A stretch of DNA of 64,000 nt from Galbibacter marinus (GTDB lineage Bacteria > Bacteroidota > Bacteroidia > Flavobacteriales > Flavobacteriaceae): the NCBI RefSeq assembly GCF_000300875.1, contig NZ_AMSG01000002.1:330718-394717 (forward strand), in the 5' to 3' direction. This document shows, in pieces, positions 18,777-28,002 of the stretch. The position numbers and the translations under genes were made by a program. Position 1 is the stretch's first letter. Every line of letters begins with the position of its first letter. The notes beneath the pieces were generated by a model, which was not told where the DNA came from, searched no databases, and saw nothing but the letters and a program-made list of their open reading frames with translations.

Positions 18777-19618
18777 AAAAAGACGAATTTGATAAAAAAT
18801 TTGAGAGGTTGTGGAAAGAGAACCCAGAGGTCCAAGACCCAAAATTAAAAGAGTCTTCATGGGAAGTCTTTTCTACTAAAGCATTCCCACAAACAGCTAA
18901 GAGAATTGAGAAACGGCGTTGGCAGTGGGCTGCAGCAGCAGTGATTACTGCAATGCTAGCCATAGGAAGCTTGTTGGTTTATCAAAATAGTAATTTCATA
19001 CAACAGGAAGCCTTTGAGTTAGTTGAAAACACAACTTTACAAGTTAAAAGAGTTCAACTCTCTGATGGTTCTATTATTGAGCTTGATCCCAATTCAAAAT
19101 TAAAATATGCTAAAAATTTTGAAGAAAACAGGACTATAATATTAAAAGGAACGGCATTTTTTCAAGTTGAAAAAGATAAGAGTCATCCATTTACCGTACA
19201 GTGTGACCGAACTACCACCACAGTACTGGGAACTTCTTTTACCATAGGGCAGCAAGGGAAGCAGAGAATTAGTGTACGTCTCTACGAAGGTAGTGTCCGC
19301 ATGGATATTGCAGACACTCTTGAAAATTGGGTATTAGAACCAGGAGATGAGTTTATTTATGATAATAAACAAGTGAGCATAAAAACCTTTGAACGCTTTA
19401 TGGATTTTGAAAACGCCAATTTAAAAGATATTGTAACCTACATCGAATCCAATTACCACTACGAATTTATCCTACCAGAAAAGTTGTTGCAACAATCTCT
19501 AACACTTCGAATAAACAAAAAAGAACGATTTGAAAATGTGGTACAAATTATCGCTAAAATTTATAACCTAGAACCAGAAATAGATCAGGAATTAAAGACG
19601 GTTAAGTTTCACTTATAA
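18773..19618 (+). CDS. FecR-family anti-sigma factor
   Basis: A 281-residue inner-membrane protein. A short cytoplasmic N-terminus that would bind sigma precedes a single membrane segment (about residues 47-68, WAAAAVITAMLAIGSLLVY). The periplasmic part has a FecR domain (about 85-185: VQLSDGSIIELDPNSKLKY, TVLGTSFTIGQQ) and a DUF4974-type C-terminus (FENANLKDIVTYIESNYHYE). Its ATG overlaps the stop of the small gene before it. It relays the signal from the TonB receptor encoded 104 bases downstream. Confidence 0.93.
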   Translation: MKKDEFDKKFERLWKENPEVQDPKLKESSWEVFSTKAFPQTAKRIEKRRWQWAAAAVITAMLAIGSLLVYQNSNFIQQEAFELVENTTLQVKRVQLSDGSIIELDPNSKLKYAKNFEENRTIILKGTAFFQVEKDKSHPFTVQCDRTTTTVLGTSFTIGQQGKQRISVRLYEGSVRMDIADTLENWVLEPGDEFIYDNKQVSIKTFERFMDFENANLKDIVTYIESNYHYEFILPEKLLQQSLTLRINKKERFENVVQIIAKIYNLEPEIDQELKTVKFHL

Positions 19619-19721
19619 ACTGAAGGATATATCAAAAGATGAGAAGATCGGAGTCTATCCGCATTAGAATTAACCATGCCTGAAGACCATTTTATTAAAC
19701 TTAAAAAAAGTACATAATTTT

Positions 19722-22334
19722 ATGAAAAATATATTCTTCATTTTATTTACTCTCGCGACTTTAAGCCTTTGGTCGCAAAATATTACCACTACCATAACAC
19801 AATCCACAACCCTAAAAGAATTGTTTTCTGATATAGAAGCCCAAATTGATTACAAATTTGCCTATACCGACGATCTTGATATTCAAGGCAAATTTTTTAA
19901 CCAAGTCGTACGATTAAATGACGTTGAACTCACTGAGCTTATTAACCAACTTAATAATATTCTCCCAATGCAATTCTCTGTAATTGGAGATAATATTACA
20001 GTACATCAAGCGAGGGGTAAAAGCCAAGGCTATTTTGTTTATTCTGGTAGGATTACAGATGAGTTCGAAGAACCATTAATTGGTGTAAGTATCCATATTA
20101 AAGAAGCAAATACGGGAACTACAACCGATGAAAACGGAAGCTTTTCACTGCGATTGCCTTCCGATACCTATACCGTGAATGTTACCTATATAGGGTATAG
20201 AAAGGTTGAAAGAACATTAATGTTAACTCAAAATATAAATCACCATTTTCAATTAGAAATGGACACCCAAACCTTGGAAGAGGTAGTGGTTACGGATCAA
20301 AATAGGGCGGTTAATATTAAAAAGCCACAAATGAGTGTGAACCATCTTTCGATGGAACAAATCAAACAAATTCCTGTAGCCATGGGAGAATCCGATCCTT
20401 TAAAAGCATTGATGACTCTCCCAGGAGTTACTAATGCGGGTGAAGGGTCATCGGGATTTAATGTACGAGGAGGTGCCGCGGATCAAAATTTGATTTTACT
20501 CGATGGCGCGCCCATTTATAGTGATTCTCATCTATTCGGTTTTTTTTCTGTCTTTAATGCGGATGCTGTGAATAGTCTAGACCTATACAAGGGTGGTATT
20601 CCTTCTAAATTCGGCGGACGTGTATCCTCCGTACTTGATGTTCAACAACAACAAGGAAACTACCAGGATATGGAAGGAACTGGAGGGATTGGTTTGATTT
20701 CGAGTAGGTTGTCACTTAAGGGACCAATTTTAAAAGATAAGCTTTCATACATGGTAGCAGGAAGAGCCTCTTATGCCCATTTGTTTTTAAAGCTTGCTGA
20801 CAATGATAATTCTGCAATGTTCTACGATATCAATGCGCGACTCAACTATCGCATTGATCAGAACAATAGTATCCACTTTTCTGGCTACTCAGGAAGTGAT
20901 ATGTTTGATCTTAGCGATAACTTTACTAGTACCTATGGAAATATGATGGGCAATTTAGGATGGAAACATACTTTCTCCAATTCCTTGCGCTCTGATCTAT
21001 CGGTTTTTTATAGCGATTATCGCTTTGAGTTAGCGATAAATACAGAGAATTTCCAGTGGGAAAGTGCTATAAAAAGTTATGGGTTAAAATACGACTGGGT
21101 TCATCGTTTATCCGAGCGTTTCCAATTGAATTATGGTATAAATAGTACTTATTACGATTTTAATCCAGGGACATTGGAGCCTCAAACCGAGGACTCCCAG
21201 TTTAATTATCGGCAATTGGATAAGAAATACGCCCTTGAAAGCGCTGCATATCTCGATGTTGAGCACAAACTATCAGAAAAACTAAATCTTCGGTATGGAC
21301 TCCGGTATAGCCTGTATTACAGGTTTGGGGAACAAGAGATCAATACCTATGCACAAAACAATCCTGTGGTTTATAATCCTATTTACAACATATACGAAAA
21401 AGGAGAACCTACGGGGTCTATTTCATATGGAAGTGGTGAAAGGCTTGCGGATTTTAATAATTTTGAGCCAAGAATCTCCCTGTCATATGCCTTAAATGAT
21501 GAGCAGTCCATAAAAGCTAGTTATAACCGTATGGCACAATACATTCATATTGTTTCTAACAGTCAATCGCCAACACCTATGGATATTTGGACCCCTAGCG
21601 GGCCATTTATTAAACCACAAATACTCGATCAATACGCTCTGGGATATTTTAGAAATTTCAACAATAAATTGTATTCTTTAGAATCCGAGGTATTCTATAA
21701 GAGGGTAAAAAACAGAATTGATTATGTCGATGGTGCAGATTTGTTGGCTAATAATAATATAGAACAAGTTATCCTCAATGGTAAGGCGAGGGCTTACGGT
21801 CTGGAATTACTGTTTAGAAAAAACAAAGGTGATTTTACAGGATGGGCTGCCTATACACTGTCAAGGGCGGAACAAAAAACTGTAGGAAGAAGTGAAGAAG
21901 AGCCAGGAATCGCCAATGGAAATTGGTATGTGTCTCCTTTTGATAAATTACACAACCTCAATATAGTTGGGAACTACAGGTTGACCGATAAATGGACTTT
22001 TAGCGGTAATTTTAGCCTGCAATCAGGACAACCAGTAACTTATCCTAACGGATATTATGAATTTGGGGATATTCACATCCCTAATTTCTCTATGCGAAAT
22101 GAAAATAGATTGCCGATTTACCATCATCTTGACCTTGCTGCTACCTACACTCCTAAACCGAATAAAACTTCGGGTTGGAGGGGATACTGGGTGTTTAGCA
22201 TCTACAATATATACAGTCGAAAGAATGCCGCCTCAATTAGGTTTACCACCAATGAAGATACAGGTATAAATGAAGCCAGACGTCTTTCTATTTTTGGAAT
22301 TGTACCTAGCATTTCCTATAACTTTAAATTTTAA
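19722..22334 (+). CDS. TonB-dependent receptor with STN signalling domain
   Basis: An 870-residue outer-membrane receptor. After the signal peptide come a Secretin/TonB short N-terminal domain (about 25-95: TLKELFSDIEAQIDYKFAYT), a carboxypeptidase-like domain (about 105-185: GRITDEFEEPLIGVSIHIKE), a plug (VRGGAADQNLILLDGAPIY) and a long beta-barrel ending in SYNFKF. The STN domain marks it as the receptor that signals to FecR and the sigma factor upstream. Its Ton-plug family is the one usually followed by a DUF4249 lipoprotein, as here, rather than SusD. The ligand is unknown (iron complex, peptide or other). Confidence 0.9.
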   Translation: MKNIFFILFTLATLSLWSQNITTTITQSTTLKELFSDIEAQIDYKFAYTDDLDIQGKFFNQVVRLNDVELTELINQLNNILPMQFSVIGDNITVHQARGKSQGYFVYSGRITDEFEEPLIGVSIHIKEANTGTTTDENGSFSLRLPSDTYTVNVTYIGYRKVERTLMLTQNINHHFQLEMDTQTLEEVVVTDQNRAVNIKKPQMSVNHLSMEQIKQIPVAMGESDPLKALMTLPGVTNAGEGSSGFNVRGGAADQNLILLDGAPIYSDSHLFGFFSVFNADAVNSLDLYKGGIPSKFGGRVSSVLDVQQQQGNYQDMEGTGGIGLISSRLSLKGPILKDKLSYMVAGRASYAHLFLKLADNDNSAMFYDINARLNYRIDQNNSIHFSGYSGSDMFDLSDNFTSTYGNMMGNLGWKHTFSNSLRSDLSVFYSDYRFELAINTENFQWESAIKSYGLKYDWVHRLSERFQLNYGINSTYYDFNPGTLEPQTEDSQFNYRQLDKKYALESAAYLDVEHKLSEKLNLRYGLRYSLYYRFGEQEINTYAQNNPVVYNPIYNIYEKGEPTGSISYGSGERLADFNNFEPRISLSYALNDEQSIKASYNRMAQYIHIVSNSQSPTPMDIWTPSGPFIKPQILDQYALGYFRNFNNKLYSLESEVFYKRVKNRIDYVDGADLLANNNIEQVILNGKARAYGLELLFRKNKGDFTGWAAYTLSRAEQKTVGRSEEEPGIANGNWYVSPFDKLHNLNIVGNYRLTDKWTFSGNFSLQSGQPVTYPNGYYEFGDIHIPNFSMRNENRLPIYHHLDLAATYTPKPNKTSGWRGYWVFSIYNIYSRKNAASIRFTTNEDTGINEARRLSIFGIVPSISYNFKF

Positions 22335-22338
22335 AACC

Positions 22339-23166
22339 ATGAAATATTTATATCACAATCCCCATTTATTAATTCTATGTTTATTGACCCTAATTACTTT
22401 GTCCTCATGTGAGGATGTGGTTGATGTCGATTTAGACTCAGGGGAATCTACCATTGTTATTGATGCTGAAATTTTGTGGCAAAAGGGAACTGATGGGAGC
22501 CAACAAACGATTCTCATCAGTAGAATGACTGATTATTATAACCAAGAGATTCCAAAGGTAACAGGTGCGGAGGTATTTATTGAGAATCAAAATGGAGATC
22601 GTTTTGAATTCCAAGATATTGGGCAAGGCGTTTATCAATGTTTAAATTTCACCCCTGAAGTTAATATGGAGTACACATTAACAGTGGCCGTAGCGGATGA
22701 GGTATATACCGCCACAGAAGTTTTGACATCAGTTACTGAAATCATAGACGTTGTTCAATCTCTAGAACCTGACTTCTCTGGTGAGGATGAAATTCAAGTG
22801 CAATTCACTTTTCAGGATCCAGCAGATGAAACCAATTTTTACCTTTCGGATTTTGAAACTAATATTCTTTTTTATCGGGAATATGAACTAACCGATGATG
22901 AATTCTTTAATGGAAATGTGATTAACAGTGAATTTTCTGATGAGGACCTTAAAGTAGGTGATACCGTTAAAATAACTCATAGAGGGATTTCAGAGCAGTT
23001 CTATAATTATATGAATTTAATTTTGGAAACTACAAGTGGTAATCCTTTTGCAACACCTCCAGGTAATATTCGCGGAAATATCTTGAATAAAAATGACCAG
23101 GGAACATACGCATTGGGTTACTTTAGACTTAGTGAATCCGATCAGGTTACTCATATTGTTGAATAA
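22339..23166 (+). CDS. DUF4249 lipoprotein
   Basis: A 275-residue outer-membrane lipoprotein. I place the start at ATG 22339 (MKYLYHNPHLLILCLLTLIT) since this gives a clean signal peptide with lipobox LSSC followed by EDVVDVDLDSGES, the usual start of DUF4249 proteins; the open frame upstream overlaps the receptor gene. The body is beta-rich. DUF4249 proteins accompany TonB receptors of this type and are presumed surface partners. It is separated from the receptor by 4 bases. Confidence 0.85.
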   Translation: MKYLYHNPHLLILCLLTLITLSSCEDVVDVDLDSGESTIVIDAEILWQKGTDGSQQTILISRMTDYYNQEIPKVTGAEVFIENQNGDRFEFQDIGQGVYQCLNFTPEVNMEYTLTVAVADEVYTATEVLTSVTEIIDVVQSLEPDFSGEDEIQVQFTFQDPADETNFYLSDFETNILFYREYELTDDEFFNGNVINSEFSDEDLKVGDTVKITHRGISEQFYNYMNLILETTSGNPFATPPGNIRGNILNKNDQGTYALGYFRLSESDQVTHIVE

Positions 23167-23284
23167 TGAGTTAGATAATAGACGTTGTTGCATTAGATGG
23201 AATTGTATGGTTTAAGGATAGTATCATTTTTATAAATGTTACTGCATTATGACTTTGATCATAGTAATTCGGTTTGCTTGTTTT

Positions 23285-23292
23285 TAATTTTG
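23285..23292 (+). promoter_or_regulatory. -7 box candidate of nadA
   Basis: TAATTTTG fits TAnnTTTG and would start transcription about 18 bases before ATG 23317, which argues for that start over 23236. No well-spaced -33 TTG is seen. Confidence 0.4.
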
Positions 23293-23316
23293 CTCGCAAA
23301 ATTGAAATCAACCAAT

Positions 23317-24240
23317 ATGGAGCTTTCCCAAAAAATTACAGAATTAAAAAAGAAGAAGAATGCTGTAATCCTTGCCCATTACTATCAAACTCCTGAAATA
23401 CAGGATGTCGCTGATTATGTAGGTGATAGTTTAGGACTTTCACAGAAAGTAATTTCCTCTGATGCAGAGATTATTGTTTTCGCTGGTGTCCATTTTATGG
23501 CAGAAACGGCAAAGATTTTAAATCCAACTAAAAAAGTGTTACTTCCAGATCTTGCGGCTGGATGTTCCTTGGCGGACTCCTGTCCACCAGATGCGTTTAA
23601 AAAAGTCATCGATGAGCATCCAGACCATGTGGTAATCACTTATATCAACTGTTCTGCAGAAATCAAAGCCATGAGTGATTTAGTTTGTACCTCCTCAAAT
23701 GCAGAACAAATTGTAAACGCTATCCCTAGAGATGTCCCTATATTATTTGCACCAGATAAGAATTTAGGAAAATACATTCAGAAAAAAACTCATAGAGAAA
23801 TGCTACTTTGGGATGGATCTTGTATTGTTCACGAGGCATTCTCTTTCGATAAACTGCTCAAACTCTATCAAAGTTATCCAGGCTCTAAAATACTCGCTCA
23901 CCCAGAATCTGAATCCCATGTATTAGAAACGGCCACCTATGTGGGTTCTACTGCGGGAATGATACGTTATGTTAAGGAGCATCCTACTGATGATTACATC
24001 GTAGCCACTGAGGCTGGGATTCTGCATAAAATGCAACAAGAGGTGCCTGATACTCTTTTGATTCCAGCGCCCGCAAAGGAAGATAATCACTGCGCTTGTA
24101 GTGAATGTGCTTTCATGAAATTAAATACCTTGGAAAAACTTTATAATTGTTTGCTTGATGAGAATCCTCAAATTGTCATAGATCCTAGTATTCAAAAAAA
24201 GGCAATTAAACCTATTATTCGAATGTTAGAATTATCATAA
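23317..24240 (+). CDS. nadA: quinolinate synthase A
   Basis: A 307-residue [4Fe-4S] enzyme that condenses iminoaspartate with dihydroxyacetone phosphate to quinolinate in de novo NAD synthesis. Family motifs are ILAHYYQTPEIQDVADYVGD, FAGVHFMAETAKIL, the cysteine segments AGCSLADSCPP, YINCSAEIKA and CACSECAFMKL near the C-terminus. I start it at MELSQKI (23317); the longer frame from 23236 adds a hydrophobic stretch absent in the family. nadB starts 3 bases after its stop, so the two enzymes that make and use iminoaspartate are co-transcribed. Confidence 0.95.
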   Translation: MELSQKITELKKKKNAVILAHYYQTPEIQDVADYVGDSLGLSQKVISSDAEIIVFAGVHFMAETAKILNPTKKVLLPDLAAGCSLADSCPPDAFKKVIDEHPDHVVITYINCSAEIKAMSDLVCTSSNAEQIVNAIPRDVPILFAPDKNLGKYIQKKTHREMLLWDGSCIVHEAFSFDKLLKLYQSYPGSKILAHPESESHVLETATYVGSTAGMIRYVKEHPTDDYIVATEAGILHKMQQEVPDTLLIPAPAKEDNHCACSECAFMKLNTLEKLYNCLLDENPQIVIDPSIQKKAIKPIIRMLELS

Positions 24241-24243
24241 CCC

Positions 24244-25782
24244 ATGATACATACAGATTTCCTTATTATTGGTTCAGGAATCGCAGGAATGACCTTAGCT
24301 GTAAAATTAGCAGAGTATTTTCCAACTAAAAAAGTCATCCTAGTTACAAAGGCTGGAGAATCCAACACCCGTTTTGCTCAAGGTGGAGTAGCAGCTGTAC
24401 TAGATCAAATCCAAGATTCTTACCAAAAGCACATAGAAGACACTCTAAGGGCAGGCGATGGTCTATGTGATCTAGATGTGGTAAAGCATGTTGTTGAGCA
24501 AGGACCGGTACGTATAAAGGAGCTTCTTGACTGGGGGACTCAGTTTGATAGAGGTCCAGAACAACAATTACTCTTATCAAGAGAAGGAGGTCATACCGCG
24601 CTGCGTATAGTTCACCACAAAGATTCTACTGGAAAAGAAATTGAACGAGTATTAAGGTTAAGAGTGCAAAACCTAGCTAATATCCAAGTCCTTGAAGATT
24701 GTTATGCTTTTGACCTTAAGCTCACTGCAACTATTAAACCAACTAAGCAAACCATTACAGGGGCCCATATATTAGATCAAAACACCCGAGAGGCTACCTT
24801 TATTTATGCTCAGACAACAACTCTGGCAACTGGTGGTATAGGTCAATTGTACACTCATACAACAAATCCATCAATTGCAACCGGAGATGGTATTGCAATG
24901 GCCCTTCGAGCCAATGCTAAGTTAAAATCCATGGAATTCATCCAATTTCATCCTACGGTCTTCTACGAAAAAAATGCTGGAACGTCATTTTTAATATCTG
25001 AGGCCGTTAGAGGATATGGCGCCTATCTTAAAAATTCAAAAGGGCATCGTTTTGTATTGGATTATGACCCTAGAGGGGAATTAGCCTCTAGGGATATTGT
25101 ATCAAGAGCCATCTATTTGGAATTATCCCATTCTAAAGAAAAATGTGTATATCTTGATTGTACCCATCTTAAGAAAGAAGAATTTAAAAATCATTTCCCT
25201 AACATTTATCAAACCTGTTTAAATAGGGGAGTGGATATTTCAAAAAACTGGATTCCCGTGATACCAGCGGTGCATTATTTATGTGGTGGTATTGTGGTGG
25301 ACGCTTATGGTAAAAGCACTATAGGTAATTTGTTTGCTTGTGGCGAATGTTCATATACTGGGCTTCATGGGGCAAATCGATTGGCTTCTAATTCTCTTTT
25401 AGAGGCCCTGGTCTATGCGCATTCCATATTTGAATATCACAAAAGGTCTTTTAGTAAAGAAATTGTTTTTGATTCCATAGATCCACCTGCAATCAAATCC
25501 TATACAGTAGTAGAGGAATCAAATCAGATTAAAGAAAAGTTAGATGAACTTCAGACTTTAATGTCTGAAAATGCAGGTATTGTAAGAAGTACAGAGCAAT
25601 TAATTCAAGCAAGGGTAAAACTTAAAACCCTTTCAAAGGCGCTTCAAACAAGTATTCCTAAAACATTTATCAATACAGGATTATGTGAATATCGAAATAT
25701 GCTAGCTGTGGCACAAATGATCATTGAACATTCCATCGCTCGAAAAGAAAACGTAGGAGGCTATTACAACAGCCAACTTTAA
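24244..25782 (+). CDS. nadB: L-aspartate oxidase
   Basis: A 512-residue FAD enzyme converting L-aspartate to iminoaspartate. The dinucleotide motif is at residues 7-13 (IIGSGIAGMTLA); other family landmarks are RFAQGGVAAVL, SREGGHTALRIVHHKDSTG, MEFIQFHPTVFY, DPRGELASRDIVSRAI, and GECSYTGLHGANRLASNSLL near the C-terminal third, followed by the helical domain. It differs from succinate dehydrogenase flavoproteins in these loops. Operon with nadA. Confidence 0.95.
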   Translation: MIHTDFLIIGSGIAGMTLAVKLAEYFPTKKVILVTKAGESNTRFAQGGVAAVLDQIQDSYQKHIEDTLRAGDGLCDLDVVKHVVEQGPVRIKELLDWGTQFDRGPEQQLLLSREGGHTALRIVHHKDSTGKEIERVLRLRVQNLANIQVLEDCYAFDLKLTATIKPTKQTITGAHILDQNTREATFIYAQTTTLATGGIGQLYTHTTNPSIATGDGIAMALRANAKLKSMEFIQFHPTVFYEKNAGTSFLISEAVRGYGAYLKNSKGHRFVLDYDPRGELASRDIVSRAIYLELSHSKEKCVYLDCTHLKKEEFKNHFPNIYQTCLNRGVDISKNWIPVIPAVHYLCGGIVVDAYGKSTIGNLFACGECSYTGLHGANRLASNSLLEALVYAHSIFEYHKRSFSKEIVFDSIDPPAIKSYTVVEESNQIKEKLDELQTLMSENAGIVRSTEQLIQARVKLKTLSKALQTSIPKTFINTGLCEYRNMLAVAQMIIEHSIARKENVGGYYNSQL

Positions 25783-25851
25783 TTGATGGTGTTTTTGGCC
25801 GTAACCAACAAGTTCTAAGGATCTTTAGATGTGATTTATGGTTGGATTTAT

Positions 25852-25859
25852 TACCTTTG
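25852..25859 (+). promoter_or_regulatory. -7 box candidate of the methyltransferase gene
   Basis: TACCTTTG matches the Bacteroidota -7 consensus and ends 5 bases before ATG 25865, implying a nearly leaderless transcript and excluding the earlier ATG at 25838. No clear -33 TTG. Confidence 0.45.
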
Positions 25860-25864
25860 GTTGC

Positions 25865-26575
25865 ATGAAATCAACCATAGAAGAAATAGAAAAACGATTT
25901 GATCAAGATGTTGAACGATTTTCAAATCTAGACACCGGACAAGCCACCACATTAGATGCGGCTTTTAATTTAGAACTAATTACCCAAGCGATCTCGAAAG
26001 AATATCCCGATGGAATTTCAGTGCTCGATGTGGGCTGTGGAGCAGGAAATTACAGTGTAAAACTGGCTCAAAAAGTTAAGGATGTACAATACACCTTATT
26101 GGATTTAAGTAAACCAATGTTGGAGAAAGCAACTCAGCGGTTAAATAGTTTAACAAGTCAAAAAATAATAGCGGTAAAAGGTGATTTTAGAGACCAAGAT
26201 TTAAAGCAGGGTCATTATGATGTTATTATAGCCACTGCTGTTTTACACCATCTTCGGGATGATACTGATTGGGAAACTGCATTTAAAAAGCTTTATAACC
26301 TTTTAAAACCTGGTGGAAGTATTTGGATTTTCGATTTAGTACAACAGCATACCGACGCCTTACAGGGGTATATCTATAAAGATTTGTATGGAGCCTATCT
26401 TACGCAGTTAGGGGGAGAGGGTTACCGCGACAAAGTTTTTGCTTATATAGAAAAAGAGGATAGCCCAAGAAGTCTTATGTATCAATTAGAATTATTACAA
26501 AAAGTTGGTTTTACTGCTGTTGATGTATTGCATAAGAATTTGTGCTTTGCGTCTTTTGTGGGCTTTAAAAACTAA
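25865..26575 (+). CDS. class I SAM-dependent methyltransferase
   Basis: A 236-residue cytoplasmic methyltransferase. SAM-binding motif I is VLDVGCGAGNYSVKLA (about residues 51-66), the acidic residue of motif II is in YTLLDLSKPML, and motif IV-like DVIIATAVLHHL follows. The substrate cannot be told from sequence; the HHLRDDTDW loop and small size resemble the UbiE/Methyltransf_12/25 group. I use ATG 25865 (MKSTIEEIEKRFD) because a TAnnTTTG box overlaps the earlier ATG region. Confidence 0.85.
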   Translation: MKSTIEEIEKRFDQDVERFSNLDTGQATTLDAAFNLELITQAISKEYPDGISVLDVGCGAGNYSVKLAQKVKDVQYTLLDLSKPMLEKATQRLNSLTSQKIIAVKGDFRDQDLKQGHYDVIIATAVLHHLRDDTDWETAFKKLYNLLKPGGSIWIFDLVQQHTDALQGYIYKDLYGAYLTQLGGEGYRDKVFAYIEKEDSPRSLMYQLELLQKVGFTAVDVLHKNLCFASFVGFKN

Positions 26576-26611
26576 CCTTTCATTTATAAATTGACAACAA
26601 TACTAAGCAAA

Positions 26612-27118
26612 CTACAAATTAGTTCTTTTTTTAGACTTTACATTGTTGTGCTTGGATAAGGTGTGTTTACTCCCTTCTATGGTATTCCAACTGTCTTTGA
26701 ACAATTGCATAAAAGCCAGAGTCATTACCACGGTGGTTGCGAGTCCCATTAGAAAGATCGTTAAAATTAACATACCATTGCCTGCAAACCAATCAAACTC
26801 CCATTTTGTCATGAATTCTTGGGTAAAGTTTGGATTTAGTTCTGTGATGTAAAGGGTTGAAAACAGGGTAAAGATAACCGTTGCAGAAAATCCAGTAACT
26901 ATTCCTGCAGCAAAACCGAATTGGTATCTAAAGGATTCTTTTTCAATTCTTTTTAACTTTTGTATAGCCAGATAGATTCCCGTCCCTGTAATTAAAACAT
27001 TGGCTGCGCTAAAGGCTGCATGTGTATGTAAACCCACTAGTGCTAATAGTAGAAAATAAATAATTAAAACTACTCCAGTAATCATTCCGTACTTAAGGGC
27101 TGTTTTTTGAACTTCCAT
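26612..27118 (-). CDS. DUF4199 membrane protein
   Basis: A 168-residue protein with four membrane segments (about residues 13-30, 33-50, 69-90 and 112-135), in the pattern of the DUF4199 family common in Bacteroidota. The N-terminal KYGMITGVVLIIYFLLLALVG and the TGFSATVIFTLFSTLYI segment are typical. The function is unknown. It is convergent with the methyltransferase gene and followed on its upstream side by a long gene-free stretch. Confidence 0.7.
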   Translation of the reverse strand: MEVQKTALKYGMITGVVLIIYFLLLALVGLHTHAAFSAANVLITGTGIYLAIQKLKRIEKESFRYQFGFAAGIVTGFSATVIFTLFSTLYITELNPNFTQEFMTKWEFDWFAGNGMLILTIFLMGLATTVVMTLAFMQLFKDSWNTIEGSKHTLSKHNNVKSKKRTNL

Positions 27119-28002
27119 GAGTGCTATTTAATTTAAATCCGTTCTTACAAGTTAAGGCATTTTTCAAGACATGTGTGTCCTATTAAATAAAATTTTTACT
27201 CCAATTGGCAAATATTGATTTATTTTTCAGCTCTTTTTTTAAGGATTAAAGTAATACACAAGTACCGATTGTTGCCTTTTTATAAACCCTATTGTTTACT
27301 GTTTGTACTTAGCAATGCTACATGAAAAATGGATTTAATTTATTGTACTTTAATGGATTAGTTTGTTTTATCTTTTGATTTTGTTAGTGTTTTTAAAACT
27401 GGATTATGTGTGATGTAACCCAAAAGTACCCGTGATGTATCCCTAATGTAGCCGTAAAATTTAACAGTTAATTGACTTTATTGATATCTTGTACACCGAA
27501 ATAAGATTAAGTAATCTGTTTAAAAAATTCTTTGAAAATCAGACTAGAGGTAAAAGGGTAATTATTCTAATCTACATGGACTATATTGGGTAATCTACAT
27601 GAGAAACTTAATTCTTTTTTGTTGCACTTTACTCCATAGACTAACCATGTCTGTACAATAGAGATCGATGACCTCAAATGCATAGTTAGAATTACTGGCT
27701 CTAGCCTTGCAACGGCATTAAATTCATAACCATAGAAATCGTTTACAATAAATAACTATAGGAGTATTAAATACTTCGTAAAATGATACAAAATAACATT
27801 TATATGAATACAAAGATTAGCTGGATATATTCCAGTGATTAGGTTGGTTGGTAAAACTCCCCGAAGTGAATTCAGCGGGGAGTTTTGAATTAAACAAAAA
27901 ATTGTACTGCATAGTTCAATGTCTATTAATCACAATGAAATATTTCTAGGGACAATTAACTACAACTTCATTTAAAACTAAAACTATTAACTCTATCGCA
28001 AT
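27119..28002. other. 884-base gene-free region
   Basis: No supported protein-coding gene. It holds three imperfect copies of a short motif (gatgtaaccc, gatgtatccc, aatgtagccg) at about 27412-27443, two copies of AATCTACATG at about 27570 and 27591, the 12-mer TCCATAGACTAA at 27633-27644 that recurs upstream of the GH43 operon (31043-31054), a palindrome AGTATTAAATACT near 27771, and a strong hairpin at 27853-27886. A small RNA or long 5' leader is possible. Confidence 0.5.
27853..27886. terminator. strong hairpin terminator without an upstream gene
   Basis: AAAACTCCCCG and CGGGGAGTTTT (11-base perfect arms, 12-base loop) form a bidirectional terminator about 115 bases before the sulfatase start. 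No annotated gene on the plus strand ends here, so it either ends an unrecognised transcript or attenuates the sulfatase gene. Confidence 0.7.
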
